Shown here: one piece after another, positions 1-8,747 of the stretch
Layout: every line of letters starts with the position of its first letter
Position numbering within the stretch: position 1 is the first letter of the stretch
Assembly (NCBI GenBank): GCA_035263705.1
Contig: DATFRA010000178.1
Location: 1-19,214, forward strand
Origin: DASZHJ01 sp035263705
Lineage (GTDB): Bacteria; Pseudomonadota; Alphaproteobacteria; ATCC43930; CGMCC-115725
Direction: 5' to 3'
Length of the DNA stretch: 19,214 nt
Made by a program: the position numbers and the translations under genes
The notes under the pieces: generated by a model
Told to the model about the DNA's origin: nothing
The model's input: the letters and a program-made list of their open reading frames with translations, nothing else
Database searches by the model: none

Positions 1-581
1 CCGCCCTCGATCACGAAGAGCTCGGTCTTCGCCGCGAGCGCGCGGAGCACGGGACGGAGCTCGTCGGGCGTGCCGAAGGCGTCGCGCTCGCCCTGGACGA
101 TCAGCATCGGTACGGCGAGCGCGGGCAGATGCTTGGTGCGAAGCTGCTCCGGCTTACCCGGCGGATGGAGCGGATAGCCCAGCAGCACGAGGCCCGCGAT
201 CCCCTCGCTTCCGGCCGCCGCCACCTGGGAGGCGATGCGCCCGCCCATGGATTTTCCTCCGATCGCGATTGGGCCGCGCGCGATCTCCGGCGAGAGGGCA
301 CCCGCTCGCGCCGCCGCGATCACCGCGCGCCAGCACGCCTCGAGCTTGTCGTTCCGGTCCGGCAGCCTTCGCCTCTGCTCGCTGTAGGCGAAGTTGAAGG
401 TGACGACATCGATCCGCCGCTCCGCGAGCCCCTTCGCGTAGTCGACCATGAACGGACTCATCTGATTCCCGCCGGCACCGTGGGCGAGGAGTAGCGAGAT
501 GCCGGCGCGCTGGCTCGCTGGATAAACAAGCGCGGTGACGTGGTCGGAAGGCGCGATCTGGATGCGGGCGAAGGTGGGCAT
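1..581 (-). CDS. Alpha/beta hydrolase of the KANL3/Tex30-like family (3' end missing)
   Basis: The reverse strand reads MPTFARIQIAPSDHVTALVY and continues as an alpha/beta hydrolase. LLLAHGAGG (residues 30-38) is the oxyanion-hole turn. IGGKSMGGR carries the nucleophile elbow with Ser111. VPMLIVQGERDAFG near residue 172 supplies the likely acid. The gene runs off the left edge after about 193 residues, so the catalytic His is not visible. The start is the ATG at 581; an overlapping ATG at 588 is in another frame. The ribosome binding site is weak. Proteins of this type are small serine hydrolases often annotated as dienelactone-hydrolase-like; the substrate cannot be told. It is downstream of and on the same strand as the methyltransferase at 766-1401, but a 184-base hairpin cluster separates them. 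Confidence 0.85.
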   Translation of the reverse strand, partial: MPTFARIQIAPSDHVTALVYPASQRAGISLLLAHGAGGNQMSPFMVDYAKGLAERRIDVVTFNFAYSEQRRRLPDRNDKLEACWRAVIAAARAGALSPEIARGPIAIGGKSMGGRIASQVAAAGSEGIAGLVLLGYPLHPPGKPEQLRTKHLPALAVPMLIVQGERDAFGTPDELRPVLRALAAKTELFVIEG

Positions 582-616
582 CGCGCATTCTACCGTCGGC
601 CCGACAGTGCGTCCCG

Positions 617-638
617 CCCCGTGTCCTTCGACACGGGG
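617..638. repeat. Perfect 9-bp hairpin in the hydrolase upstream region
   Basis: CCCCGTGTC and GACACGGGG form a perfect 9-bp stem around a CTTC loop. The loop side includes the word TCCTTCGAC, which also occurs in the dispersed repeat family of this window. No T-run follows on either strand, so this is more likely a repeat remnant than an intrinsic terminator. Confidence 0.6.
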
Positions 639-641
639 GCC

Positions 642-678
642 CCTCATCCCGAGCGCCGCTTGGCGGCGCCGAGGGACG
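642..678 (+). repeat. Diverged copy of the CCTCAT hairpin repeat
   Basis: CCTCATCCCGAG is followed by the stem GCGCCGC, loop TTG, stem GCGGCGC (653-669), then CGAGGGACG. The flanks differ by a base or two from the better copies at 12779-12825 and 16082-16128, and the right flank is shortened. A further half-copy, GCTCAGGACGAGG, lies just downstream at 686-698 in the opposite sense. Confidence 0.55.
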
Positions 679-729
679 GCCCCGCGCTCAGGACGAGGAA
701 TGACTGTTTCGACCGATCAACATCCCCCG

Positions 730-765
730 CCCTGAGCGCGCGCCCGAAGGGCGCGTGTCGAAGGG
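730..765 (+). repeat. CCCTGAG/CGAAGGG hairpin repeat abutting the methyltransferase stop
   Basis: CCCTGAG, then the perfect stem CGCGCCC-GAA-GGGCGCG (739-755), then TGTCGAAGGG. The repeat ends one base before the minus-strand stop codon at 766-768, so it forms the 3' end of that transcript and may stop or stabilise it, although no T-run is present. It belongs to the same general family as the copies near 12.7 and 16.1-16.5 kb but lacks the outer CCTCAT and CGCAC ends. Confidence 0.65.
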
Positions 766-1401
766 TCAAGCCACCCTTCTTACCCGTCCCCCATCTCGCC
801 GCCGCTCGTACCGCCACACGCTCGCCGGCGGCAGGTTCGCCCAGATGTGCGCGGTGACTTTTCCTGTGAGCCCCTTGCGCTCGCGGGCGATCGGGGAGAC
901 GACGCCGTAGGTGAATTGCACGAAGGGCCGGCCCTCGCCCAGGAGTGCGAACGCCTCGACGAGGATGCGGTTCATGGTCATGCGCGGCATCGAGACCAGC
1001 GGCAGGCTCGAAACCACGGCGGCGGCCTCGGTGATGCCGAGCGGCGCCAGGAGGCGGCGGAGCCGCCGGGCGTCGCCGTGGATCACGCGGAGCCTGGGGA
1101 AGTGCTCGCGAAGGATGCGGTGCAGCTTCTCGTCGCGCTCCACCACCACGAGGCGCTCGGGCGCGATGCCGGCCTCGAGGAGCGCCTTGGTGACGCTGCC
1201 GGTGCCGCCGCCGAGCTCGATGATCGGGCCGGGGCCCGCGCCCAAAACTTGACGCGCCATGGCGCGGCCCAAATGGCGGCTCGAGGGCGCCACCGCGCCG
1301 ATCCGGTGCGGCGCCTTGAGCCAGCGCACGAAGAAGAGCGCGGCCTCCCTGTCGGATTCGTCGATCAGGACCAGCTTCCGCCGGTCCGCTCCCCTTGTCA
1401 T
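766..1401 (-). CDS. Class I SAM-dependent methyltransferase, PmtA-like phospholipid N-methyltransferase family
   Basis: This 211-residue protein has the class I methyltransferase order: SAM motif I IIELGGGTGSV (60-70), the acidic end of strand 2 VVVERD (Glu88), GDA (109-111) and the post-strand motif VVSSLPL (129-135). The segment RWLKAPHRIGAVAPSSR before motif I and FVQFTYGVVSPI near the end are typical of the soluble Sinorhizobium-type phosphatidylethanolamine N-methyltransferases, which make phosphatidylcholine at the inner membrane face. I infer that activity or one close to it; rRNA dimethylase-like relatives share motif I. The start is the ATG at 1401, preceded by GAGGGA at good spacing. 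The frame stays open upstream to 1554, but that stretch has no methyltransferase sequence. It diverges from the glutamate dehydrogenase gene with 188 bases between the starts. Confidence 0.85.
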   Translation of the reverse strand: MTRGADRRKLVLIDESDREAALFFVRWLKAPHRIGAVAPSSRHLGRAMARQVLGAGPGPIIELGGGTGSVTKALLEAGIAPERLVVVERDEKLHRILREHFPRLRVIHGDARRLRRLLAPLGITEAAAVVSSLPLVSMPRMTMNRILVEAFALLGEGRPFVQFTYGVVSPIARERKGLTGKVTAHIWANLPPASVWRYERRRDGGRVRRVA

Positions 1402-1589
1402 ACTGGCGTCCCTCGTTCCCGCTATGATTGAGCCGGCGGCCCGATGTGAGCGTGCTTCCGGCTTGGCGGGGCGTCGCCTTAGAGGGTAAGACCAAGTCTC
1501 GCCCCGAGGGAACCCCCTTGGCGAAGAGATCGGCGCAATCCTCGGTATTGGCAATAGGATAAGCGCCGCGCAGACGGAGGAGGAACGCC

Positions 1590-4500
1590 ATGTCGCTGCG
1601 CGCCGACGAGCAGAAGCGGGAGCGAATCGAGGGCGTGCTGGGCCGGGTCGGCGAGCGCTTTGCGCCGGACCGCGCGCAGCCCATCCAGCGCTTTGTCAAT
1701 CAGTTCTATGGCCACGTGCCGCCGGAGGACGTGGTGCCGCGGGGCGCCGACGACCTCTATGGCGCCGCGCTCTCGCTCTGGCAGTTCGCTCAGGAGCGCG
1801 CGCCGGGCCGCGCCAAGCTCCGCGCCTTCAACCCGCGGCTCGACGCCGAGGGCTGGCGCGCCGGCCGCACGGTGATCGAGATCGTCAACGACGACATGCC
1901 GTTCCTGGTGGATTCCGTAACCGCGGCGCTCAATGGCCTCGGCCTCACGGTGCATCTGGTGATCCACCCGATCCTCAGGGTGGCGCGGGACGCGAAGGGC
2001 AAGCTCACGGGGTTGCTCGACGCCGAGGCCACCGACGGTGCCGGCGGCAACGGTGCCGCCCAGGCGCTCCGGGAATCCGCCATGCACGTGGAGGCGAGCG
2101 AGCAGACCGACCCCAAGCGGCTCGCCGAGATCGCGGCGACGCTGGAGCGCGTGCTTGCCGATGTGCGCGCGTCGGTGACGGATTGGCGGCCGATGCTGGA
2201 TCGGCTCAAGGCGGTGCGCGAGAGCGTGCTCGAGGCCAAGAGCCTGCCGCTGCCGCCCGAGGTCATCGCGGAAGGCGCGGAGTTCCTGGCCTGGCTCGAG
2301 GACGACAATTTCACTTTCCTGGGATTCCGCGAGTACCGCTTCACGCCAACGGGCGACGCGATCGGCGTCGGCATCGTCGCCGGCAGCGGCCTCGGCATCC
2401 TGCGCGACGACACCTATCCGGTCTTCGACGGCCTCCGCAGCTTCAAGACGCTGGCGCCGGAGGTGCAGGAATTCCTGCGCCAGCCGCGCGTCCTCTCGAT
2501 CGCCAAGTCGAACCGGCGGGCCACCGTGCACCGGCCGGGCCTGATGGACACGATCGGCGTGCGGGTCTTCGGGCCCGACGGCGGCGTGGTGGGCGAGCGG
2601 CTCTTCGTCGGGCTGTTCACCTCGCTGTCCTACAGCCGGAGCCCGCGGGCGATCCCCCTGCTGCGCCGCAAGGTCGACCACATCCTGCAGCGCGCGGGCT
2701 TCCCGCCCCAGAGCCACGACGCCAAGGCGTTGATGCACATCCTGGACACCTACCCGCGCGACGAGCTGCTGCAGATCTCCGACGACCAGCTCTACGACGC
2801 CGCGCTCGGCATCCTCAATCTGCAGGAGCGGCAGCGCATCGCGCTCTTCGTGCGGCGCGACGTGTTCAGCCGCTTCGCGTCCTGTCTCATCTACGTCCCA
2901 CGCGAGCGCTACAACACGGAGCTGCGCCAGCGCTTCGCCCAGATCCTGGAGAACGCCTTCCAGGGCACCATCTCGAATTTCGCGACCGAGCTCGGTGAGT
3001 CCGTGCTGGCGCGCGTGCACTACATCGTGACGACGCCTCAGCGGAAGGCGGTGGAGGTCGACGTCGGCGCGATCGAGCGTCAGCTCGCCGATGCCGGCCG
3101 CACCTGGGAGGACCGGCTCGCGCAAGCGCTCATGGAGGCGAAGGGCGAGGCCGCGGGCATGGCGCTGCTGCAGCGCTACGGGAAGGCCTTCCCGACCGCT
3201 TATCGGGAGGCGTTCTCGGGCGCGGTTGCGCTCTACGATATCGCCCGGATCGAGGAGGTCCGCGCGGGCCAGACGCCGCTCGCGCTCACCCTGTACAAGC
3301 CGGTCGAGGCCGAGCCGCACGAGCTTCGCTTCAAGATCTACCGCGCGGCCGAGCCGGTGCCGCTCTCCGACGTGCTGCCCATGCTGGAGAATCTCGGCCT
3401 CAAGGTGATCAGCGAGGAGCCCTATCGCGTGACGCCCGCGGGCGACGCTACGCCGGTGGCGATGCAGGATTTCGCCCTCGTCTGCCGGGTCGGCGTCATC
3501 GATGTGGCGCGCGACCGCCAGCGCTTCGAGCAGGCCTTCGCGCGGCTCTGGGCCGGCGAGATGGAAAGCGACGGCTTCAACCGGCTGATCCTCGGTGCCT
3601 GTCTCGACTGGCGGCAGGTGACGATCCTGCGGCTCTATGCGAAGGCGCTGCGCCAGGCCGGCAGCGCCTTCAGCCAGGCTTATATGGAGGACACCTTCGC
3701 GGCGCATCCCGACATCGCCGCGAAACTCGTGCGCCTCTTCCAGCGGCGCTTCAATCCGGAGCGCGCCGCGGTAGCGCAAGAGCGGAGCGAGCGGCTCGCC
3801 ACGGAGATCGAGCACGACCTCGATGCCGTCACCAACCTCGACGAGGACCGCATTCTCCGCAGCTTCTTGACGCTGATCCGGAAGAGCCTGCGCACGAATT
3901 ATTTCCAGCGCCTGCCCTCGGGCGCGCCCAAGCCCTATTTATCCGTGAAGCTCGCGAGCCACGAGATCGATCTCCTGCCGCTGCCGCGGCCGCTCTACGA
4001 GATCTTCGTCTATGGGGCCCGCATGGAGGGCGTGCACCTGCGCGGCGGCAAGGTGGCGCGCGGCGGCATCCGCTGGTCCGACCGCAAGGAGGATTTCCGC
4101 ACGGAGGTCCTGGGCCTGATGAAGGCGCAGATGGTGAAGAACGCCGTCATCGTGCCCGTGGGCTCCAAGGGCGGCTTCGTGGTGAAGCGGCCGCCGCCCG
4201 GCGGGCGCGACGCGCTCATGAAGGAAGTGGTGGCGTGCTACCAGACGCTGATGCACGGCCTCCTGGACGTCACCGACAACATCGTCGGCGACAAGATCGT
4301 GCCGCCGGAGCGCGTAGTCCGGCACGACGACGACGATCCCTACCTCGTGGTCGCCGCCGACAAGGGTACCGCGACCTTCTCCGACATCGCCAACGGGGTC
4401 TCGGAGGGATACGGCTTCTGGCTCGCCGACGCCTTCGCCTCCGGCGGCTCCCAGGGCTACGACCACAAGGCGATCGGCATCACCGCGCGCGGCGCCTGGG

Positions 4501-6431
4501 AGCTGGTGAAGCGGCATTTCCGCGAGATCGGCACCGACATCCAGGCGGCCGACTTCACCTGCGTCGGCGTCGGCGACATGTCGGGCGACGTTTTCGGCAA
4601 CGGCATGCTGCGCTCCAAGCACACCAAGATGATCGCCGCTTTCGACCACCGCCACGTTTTCCTCGATCCCGATCCCGATCCGGAGAAGAGCTTCGCCGAG
4701 CGGCAGCGGCTCTTCGACCTGCCGCGCTCGAGCTGGGCCGACTACGACAAGAAGCTCGTCTCCAAAGGCGGCGGCATCTTCGAGCGGACGCTGAAATCGA
4801 TCCCGCTCTCACCTGAGATCCGCGCCAAGCTCGGCATCAAGGCCGAGCGGCTGACACCCGCCGAGGTGATGAAGGCGATCCTCAAGGCCGAAGTGGACTT
4901 GCTCTGGTTCGGCGGCATCGGCACGTACATCAAGGCGAGCACCGAGAGCCACGGCGACGCGGGCGACCGCGGCAATGATGCGATCCGCATCGACGCGACG
5001 CAGATCCGCGCCAAGGTGGTGGGCGAGGGCGCGAACCTCGGCGTCACCCAGCACGCGCGCATCGAATACGCCCTCAAGGGCGGCCGCATCAACACCGACG
5101 CCATCGACAATTCCGCCGGCGTCGACACCAGCGACCACGAGGTCAACCTCAAGATCCTGCTGAATGCGGCGGTGAGCGCCGGCGACCTCACCATGAAGCA
5201 GCGCAACCAGACGCTACGCGAGCGCACCGACGACGTGGCTGCCCATGTGCTGCGCGACAATTATCTGCAGGGTCTGGCGCTGACGCTCGCGGAGTCGCAG
5301 GCGGCCGAGCGGCTCGATGCCGAGGCGCGGCTCATGCGCGAGATGGAGAAGGTCGGCAAGCTCGACCGCGCGGTCGAGTTCCTGCCCGACGAGAGCGTGG
5401 TCGCCCAGCGCCGGGCGGCGGAGCGCGGCCTGGTGCGGCCGGAGCACGCCGTGCTCATGGCCTATGTCAAGAACACGCTGGCGCACGAGCTCACGGCGAC
5501 CGATCTGCCCGACGACCCGCACCTCAAGACCGACCTCCTCGCCTACTTTCCGCCGGCGCTGGTCGAGCGTTTTCGGCCGCAGATCGAGGCGCACCGGCTG
5601 CGCCGCGAGATCATTGCGACCTGCGTTGCCAACGAGCTGGTGAACCGCTGCGGCATCACCTTCGTTGCCGACATGATCGAGCGCACCGGCCGCGGCGCCG
5701 GGGACACGGCGCGCGCCTACGGCATCGTGCGCGGCGTGTACGACCTGGACGGGCTCTGGGCGGAGGTGACCGCGCTCGACAACCAGGTGCCGGCGGCGGT
5801 GCAGACCGAGATGCTGCTCGCGGCCAATCGGCTGGTCGAGCGCACGGCGGCCTGGTTCCTGCGCGCGCCGGGCGCGCTCGACATCGCCGGCGTGACCCAG
5901 GTGTTCAAGCCCGGCGTCGCCGCGCTCGCGGCGCGCCTCGGGGAGACCCTGCCGGCTTCCCAGAAAGCGGAGCTCGCCCGCCGGATCGCCGGCTGGCAGG
6001 AGAGGGGCGTGCCGGCGGCGCTCGCCGAGCGCATCGCCAAGCTCGACTTCCTGGTCTCCGCCGTCGACATCGTGAAGCTCGCGGTCGCCAAGATGTCCGA
6101 TGTCGCCGAGCTCGGCCGCAGGTTCTTCGCGGTGGGCTCGCGCTTCCGCCTCGACCTCCTGCGCATGACCGCGCGCAAGCTCGCCGCCGATACAGCCTGG
6201 CGCAAGCTCGCCATCGGCGCGCTGATCGAGGACCTCTATGGCCACCAGGCCGACCTCACCGCGCGCGCCGTCGCCGAGGACGACAGCGGCTTCGAGGCCT
6301 GGATCAACACGCACGCCGCGGAGGTCTCGCATCTGGATTCTCTCGTCACGGAGATCCTGCAGGCGCCCGCCCCCGATCTCGCGATGCTGACGGTGGCCAA
6401 CCGGCATCTGCGCGCGTTGGTCGCGACCTGA
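1590..6431 (+). CDS. NAD-dependent glutamate dehydrogenase, giant (about 180 kDa) type
   Basis: This 1613-residue protein matches the length and layout of the large bacterial NAD-glutamate dehydrogenases (Bac_GDH family), cytosolic enzymes that deaminate glutamate to 2-oxoglutarate and ammonia with NAD and mainly serve glutamate catabolism. The first 700 or so residues are the regulatory ACT-like region. The catalytic core follows: GGKVARGGIRWSDRKEDFR, MVKNA (848-852), GSKGGF with Lys860, DKGTATFSDIAN (924-935) and the dinucleotide-fold segment GVGDMSGDVFGNG (993-1005). Later KVVGEGANLGVTQ is the conserved segment of the NAD half. The C-terminal third is helical. The ATG follows the strong Shine-Dalgarno GGAGGAGGAA at 1576-1585. 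The gene appears intact. Symbols gdhB and gdh2 are both used for this family, so none is assigned. Confidence 0.97.
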   Translation: MSLRADEQKRERIEGVLGRVGERFAPDRAQPIQRFVNQFYGHVPPEDVVPRGADDLYGAALSLWQFAQERAPGRAKLRAFNPRLDAEGWRAGRTVIEIVNDDMPFLVDSVTAALNGLGLTVHLVIHPILRVARDAKGKLTGLLDAEATDGAGGNGAAQALRESAMHVEASEQTDPKRLAEIAATLERVLADVRASVTDWRPMLDRLKAVRESVLEAKSLPLPPEVIAEGAEFLAWLEDDNFTFLGFREYRFTPTGDAIGVGIVAGSGLGILRDDTYPVFDGLRSFKTLAPEVQEFLRQPRVLSIAKSNRRATVHRPGLMDTIGVRVFGPDGGVVGERLFVGLFTSLSYSRSPRAIPLLRRKVDHILQRAGFPPQSHDAKALMHILDTYPRDELLQISDDQLYDAALGILNLQERQRIALFVRRDVFSRFASCLIYVPRERYNTELRQRFAQILENAFQGTISNFATELGESVLARVHYIVTTPQRKAVEVDVGAIERQLADAGRTWEDRLAQALMEAKGEAAGMALLQRYGKAFPTAYREAFSGAVALYDIARIEEVRAGQTPLALTLYKPVEAEPHELRFKIYRAAEPVPLSDVLPMLENLGLKVISEEPYRVTPAGDATPVAMQDFALVCRVGVIDVARDRQRFEQAFARLWAGEMESDGFNRLILGACLDWRQVTILRLYAKALRQAGSAFSQAYMEDTFAAHPDIAAKLVRLFQRRFNPERAAVAQERSERLATEIEHDLDAVTNLDEDRILRSFLTLIRKSLRTNYFQRLPSGAPKPYLSVKLASHEIDLLPLPRPLYEIFVYGARMEGVHLRGGKVARGGIRWSDRKEDFRTEVLGLMKAQMVKNAVIVPVGSKGGFVVKRPPPGGRDALMKEVVACYQTLMHGLLDVTDNIVGDKIVPPERVVRHDDDDPYLVVAADKGTATFSDIANGVSEGYGFWLADAFASGGSQGYDHKAIGITARGAWELVKRHFREIGTDIQAADFTCVGVGDMSGDVFGNGMLRSKHTKMIAAFDHRHVFLDPDPDPEKSFAERQRLFDLPRSSWADYDKKLVSKGGGIFERTLKSIPLSPEIRAKLGIKAERLTPAEVMKAILKAEVDLLWFGGIGTYIKASTESHGDAGDRGNDAIRIDATQIRAKVVGEGANLGVTQHARIEYALKGGRINTDAIDNSAGVDTSDHEVNLKILLNAAVSAGDLTMKQRNQTLRERTDDVAAHVLRDNYLQGLALTLAESQAAERLDAEARLMREMEKVGKLDRAVEFLPDESVVAQRRAAERGLVRPEHAVLMAYVKNTLAHELTATDLPDDPHLKTDLLAYFPPALVERFRPQIEAHRLRREIIATCVANELVNRCGITFVADMIERTGRGAGDTARAYGIVRGVYDLDGLWAEVTALDNQVPAAVQTEMLLAANRLVERTAAWFLRAPGALDIAGVTQVFKPGVAALAARLGETLPASQKAELARRIAGWQERGVPAALAERIAKLDFLVSAVDIVKLAVAKMSDVAELGRRFFAVGSRFRLDLLRMTARKLAADTAWRKLAIGALIEDLYGHQADLTARAVAEDDSGFEAWINTHAAEVSHLDSLVTEILQAPAPDLAMLTVANRHLRALVAT

Positions 6432-6458
6432 GAAGAGAGCCGCAGGAGAAGCACCGCC

Positions 6459-6839
6459 ATGCACCACTCCCGCCTCTGCGCCCTCTTGATCGACTGCAAG
6501 ACCGACGACGTCGACGAAGCCGCCCGCTTCTGGGCGGCGGCGCTGGGCCGGCCCGTGGACCTCGCGCATCCCATGAGCCGCGGCAATTACCGGATGCTGG
6601 AAACGCCGCCCGACGAGGCGATGGTGGAGATCCAGCGCGTCGAGCACGAGAGCCGCGTCCACCTCGACATCGAGACCGACGACATCCCGGCCGAGGTCGC
6701 TCGGCTCGAGAGGCTGGGTGCGAGCGTCTATAAGCGCCTGGAACGGTGGGTGGTGATGCAGGCGCCGACCGGCCAGCGCTTCTGCGTGGTGCGCGTGCAG
6801 CGCCCGGGTTTTCCCAAGAACGCCAACCGGTGGGATTGA
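6459..6839 (+). CDS. VOC-superfamily glyoxalase-like protein
   Basis: A single-domain 126-residue protein with the paired beta-alpha-beta-beta-beta layout of glyoxalase-like (VOC) proteins. An N-terminal half LCALLIDCKTDDVDEAARFW leads into ALGRP, and a second half starts VHLDIETDDIPAEVARLERLG and ends WVVMQAPTGQRFCVVRVQ. His/Glu positions that could bind a metal are present (VHLDIE, QRFCVV region), but the substrate cannot be deduced. The start codon follows CAGGAGAAG. It begins 27 bases after the dehydrogenase stop with no hairpin between, so the two are probably cotranscribed. Many such proteins remain uncharacterised, and this one may be a detoxification enzyme or a binding protein. Confidence 0.85.
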   Translation: MHHSRLCALLIDCKTDDVDEAARFWAAALGRPVDLAHPMSRGNYRMLETPPDEAMVEIQRVEHESRVHLDIETDDIPAEVARLERLGASVYKRLERWVVMQAPTGQRFCVVRVQRPGFPKNANRWD

Positions 6840-6852
6840 GCGCGACCGCGGC

Positions 6853-7068
6853 TCAGTGCTTACGCCGGGGCATCCTGAGATAGGGCTCGCCGACGCCGAG
6901 CGGGGCCGGCTCGGGTCGCCTCGTATGGCGCTGCCCGAAGGTATCGGCGAGCGCCTCGCATTGCTCGGCCGCCCTCAGCAGTTGCTTTCGTTTGTGCGAA
7001 ATGCTCGCGGATGCCGCGAGCGAGCGCAGGAATTCGGCTTGGTCCTGGAGCTGTTCCGCCCGGGTCAT
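6853..7068 (-). CDS. Small helical protein of unknown function
   Basis: A 71-residue protein beginning MTRAEQLQDQAEFLRSLAAS. Two amphipathic, charged helices (about residues 3-20 and 25-43, the second containing KRKQLLRAAEQCEALADTF) are followed by a basic, proline-rich tail ending RMPRRKH. Its start is supported by CGAGGAGAT just upstream. It converges on the glyoxalase-like gene with 13 bases between the stops. Short two-helix proteins of this kind are common in alphaproteobacteria, with no known role. The overlapping plus-strand frame is a shadow without a ribosome binding site. Confidence 0.7.
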   Translation of the reverse strand: MTRAEQLQDQAEFLRSLAASASISHKRKQLLRAAEQCEALADTFGQRHTRRPEPAPLGVGEPYLRMPRRKH

Positions 7069-7179
7069 AGGATCTCCTCGCGTTTTACCTGCCGTCCCAT
7101 CTCGCAGTCATGGCATTACCCGGACGTAAATGCGGGGGCATATCGGGCATAAATCGATGACCATTTTAGGTAACCGCCG

Positions 7180-7854
7180 ATGATCGCGAAGCTGGTCATT
7201 TCGACGGCGGCATTGACGTTGGTCCTCGCCATTGTCCTGTTGAGCGCCGCTGGCACGATCCATTGGCCCGCGGCCTGGGGATATCTCGCGGAATTCAGCG
7301 CCCTCAACATCGGTGTCGGCCTCTGGCTTGCGCGCCACGATCCCGGGCTGCTCGCCGAGCGGCTCGGCTCGCCGTTCCAGCGCGCGCAGAAGGCCTGGGA
7401 CAAGGCCTTCATGGCCGTGGTGATGGTGCTCTACTTCGGCTGGATCACGCTGATCGGGCTCGACGAGCGCTGGGCGATCTCGCGCATGCCGACGTGGCTG
7501 CAGTGGGCGGGCGCGCTCCTCGTCGCGCTCTCTATGTATGTCGTGTTCCTGACTTTCCGCGAGAACAGCTATGCCGCGCCCGTGGTCAAGATCCAACGCG
7601 AGCGCGGGCAGACCGTGGTGACCACCGGCCCCTACGCGATCGTGCGCCACCCCATGTATGCCGGCGGCCTCCTGATATTCCTCGGCACGCCGCTCCAGCT
7701 GGGCTCATGGCTCGGGCTCGTCACGAGCCTTGTCCTGATGCCCCTGCTCTCGGTTCGCATCGTCTTGGAGGAGCGCGTGCTCCGGACCGAGCTCGATGGT
7801 TATGACGACTATGCCCGGCGCGTGCGCTGGCGCTTGATCCCGCGGATCTGGTAA
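7180..7854 (+). CDS. Membrane methyltransferase-like protein (isoprenylcysteine carboxyl methyltransferase / PEMT-like fold)
   Basis: A 224-residue integral membrane protein. Hydrophobic helices lie at about 5-25, 32-51, 76-94, 107-126 and 162-190. The signature GPYAIVRHPMYAGG (150-163) followed by EERVLRTELDGYDDYARRVRWRLIP (197-221) is the SAM-binding C-terminal half of isoprenylcysteine methyltransferase and phospholipid methyltransferase relatives; RHPMY and the Glu pair are the conserved features. Bacteria lack prenylated CAAX proteins, so the substrate is probably a lipid or small molecule, which is inference. The ATG at 7180 has only a weak upstream AGGTAA. It converges with the oxygenase-like gene at 7858, with three bases between the stops. 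Confidence 0.88.
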   Translation: MIAKLVISTAALTLVLAIVLLSAAGTIHWPAAWGYLAEFSALNIGVGLWLARHDPGLLAERLGSPFQRAQKAWDKAFMAVVMVLYFGWITLIGLDERWAISRMPTWLQWAGALLVALSMYVVFLTFRENSYAAPVVKIQRERGQTVVTTGPYAIVRHPMYAGGLLIFLGTPLQLGSWLGLVTSLVLMPLLSVRIVLEERVLRTELDGYDDYARRVRWRLIPRIW

Positions 7855-7857
7855 GGC

Positions 7858-8715
7858 TCAGTCGGCGAAGAAGGCCAGCGTGCGGATCTCGATGCTCTCG
7901 CGCGGCGGCGCGTCCGCGGGCGTGGTCGGGTCCTCGAAGGCCGTGTGCAGCGAGAAGCGCGCGCGTCCGTCCTTCAGGCTGTCGAAGCATTTGATCAGCA
8001 CCGCCTCGTCCCGCTCCATGCGCGGGAAATAGTTCCAGCGGTGGTTCGGGCTGTAGATGCCGTAGAGGATCTCGCCGGTGCGGTCGGCGTAGATGAGATC
8101 GCAGGTGATCACGTCCGCAGGCGCGATGCTGAGCGCTTCCGCAAGCGCGAGCGGCCAGGCCTGCACCGGTCCCTTGATCGGCCGCCAGACGTTGATCTCG
8201 ACGAAGCGATGCTTGAGACGCGCCTCCGCCTCCGCGGCAGGCAGCAGGTCGCGGACTCGCTGCGGGCCGGATTTGTCGGTGTAGTCGTTGTGCACCATCT
8301 GCACGGGCGCGCGGAGCCCGCGCTCGACCGCCCGCTCGGCGACGCGGATCGTGTGATCGAACACCACCACTTTCTCGGCGCCGGTCGCGGCCGCGACCAG
8401 ACGCTCCATCTCGGGGTAATAGACCCCGCGCACCTGCGTCTCGTCGTAGAAGTCGGTGACGGCGGTGTCGTGGCGGGTGAACGCGAAGCCCTCGCGGTCG
8501 AGCGAGAGGCTCTCCGCCACCGGGCGCGCGTCGTGGATGCGCACGCGGAACTGGCCGTAGTTGCCGAGCCGTCGTGGCACGCCCGTGCCCGGCGGCGGGT
8601 TGTAGGTCTGAGGCTTGATCTTCGCGTCGGCGAGATATGTGAGCGTGGCCTCCACATAAGGCCGCGACGCCTCATCTCTGGTGTCGATACGGGCGGCGGC
8701 AGTGCGGGCCGGCAT
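7858..8715 (-). CDS. CmcJ/NvfI/AsaB-like oxygenase family protein
   Basis: This 285-residue protein matches the family that includes cephamycin CmcJ and fungal AsaB and NvfI: an N-terminal beta region with NYGQFRVRIHDAR, a VVVFDHTIR segment (117-124), VQMVHNDYTDKSG (138-150) and the C-terminal CFDSLKDGRARFSLHTAFEDP stretch (243-263). His142, Asp144 and His257 are spaced as an HxD...H metal triad would be, consistent with a non-haem iron enzyme, though I infer this from pattern alone. The substrate is unknown; bacterial members are often annotated methyltransferase or hydroxylase without proof. The ATG at 8715 is preceded by GAGGAGGTC at ideal spacing. A small palindrome at 8748-8766 lies upstream of the start. 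It may form its own transcription unit after the GST operon. Confidence 0.85.
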   Translation of the reverse strand: MPARTAAARIDTRDEASRPYVEATLTYLADAKIKPQTYNPPPGTGVPRRLGNYGQFRVRIHDARPVAESLSLDREGFAFTRHDTAVTDFYDETQVRGVYYPEMERLVAAATGAEKVVVFDHTIRVAERAVERGLRAPVQMVHNDYTDKSGPQRVRDLLPAAEAEARLKHRFVEINVWRPIKGPVQAWPLALAEALSIAPADVITCDLIYADRTGEILYGIYSPNHRWNYFPRMERDEAVLIKCFDSLKDGRARFSLHTAFEDPTTPADAPPRESIEIRTLAFFAD

Positions 8716-8747
8716 GGATGACCTCCTCAGTTCTGCAGCTTCGTGCT

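Noticed and set aside
617..765. CRISPR array
   Set aside because: The hairpins differ in sequence and spacing, there are no equal-length spacers and no cas genes.
1546..1556. Palindrome TATTG-G-CAATA before the dehydrogenase gene as an operator
   Set aside because: It is only 11 bases long and has no second site or matching regulator nearby, so chance is an adequate explanation.
1479..3815. Long minus-strand open frame of 778 codons
   Set aside because: It lies antisense to the glutamate dehydrogenase gene. Its product is an Arg/His/Leu-rich shadow sequence without domains, typical of open frames opposite GC-rich genes.
5214..6662. Minus-strand open frame of 482 codons
   Set aside because: It is antisense to the dehydrogenase and the glyoxalase-like gene, has biased shadow composition and no recognisable motif.
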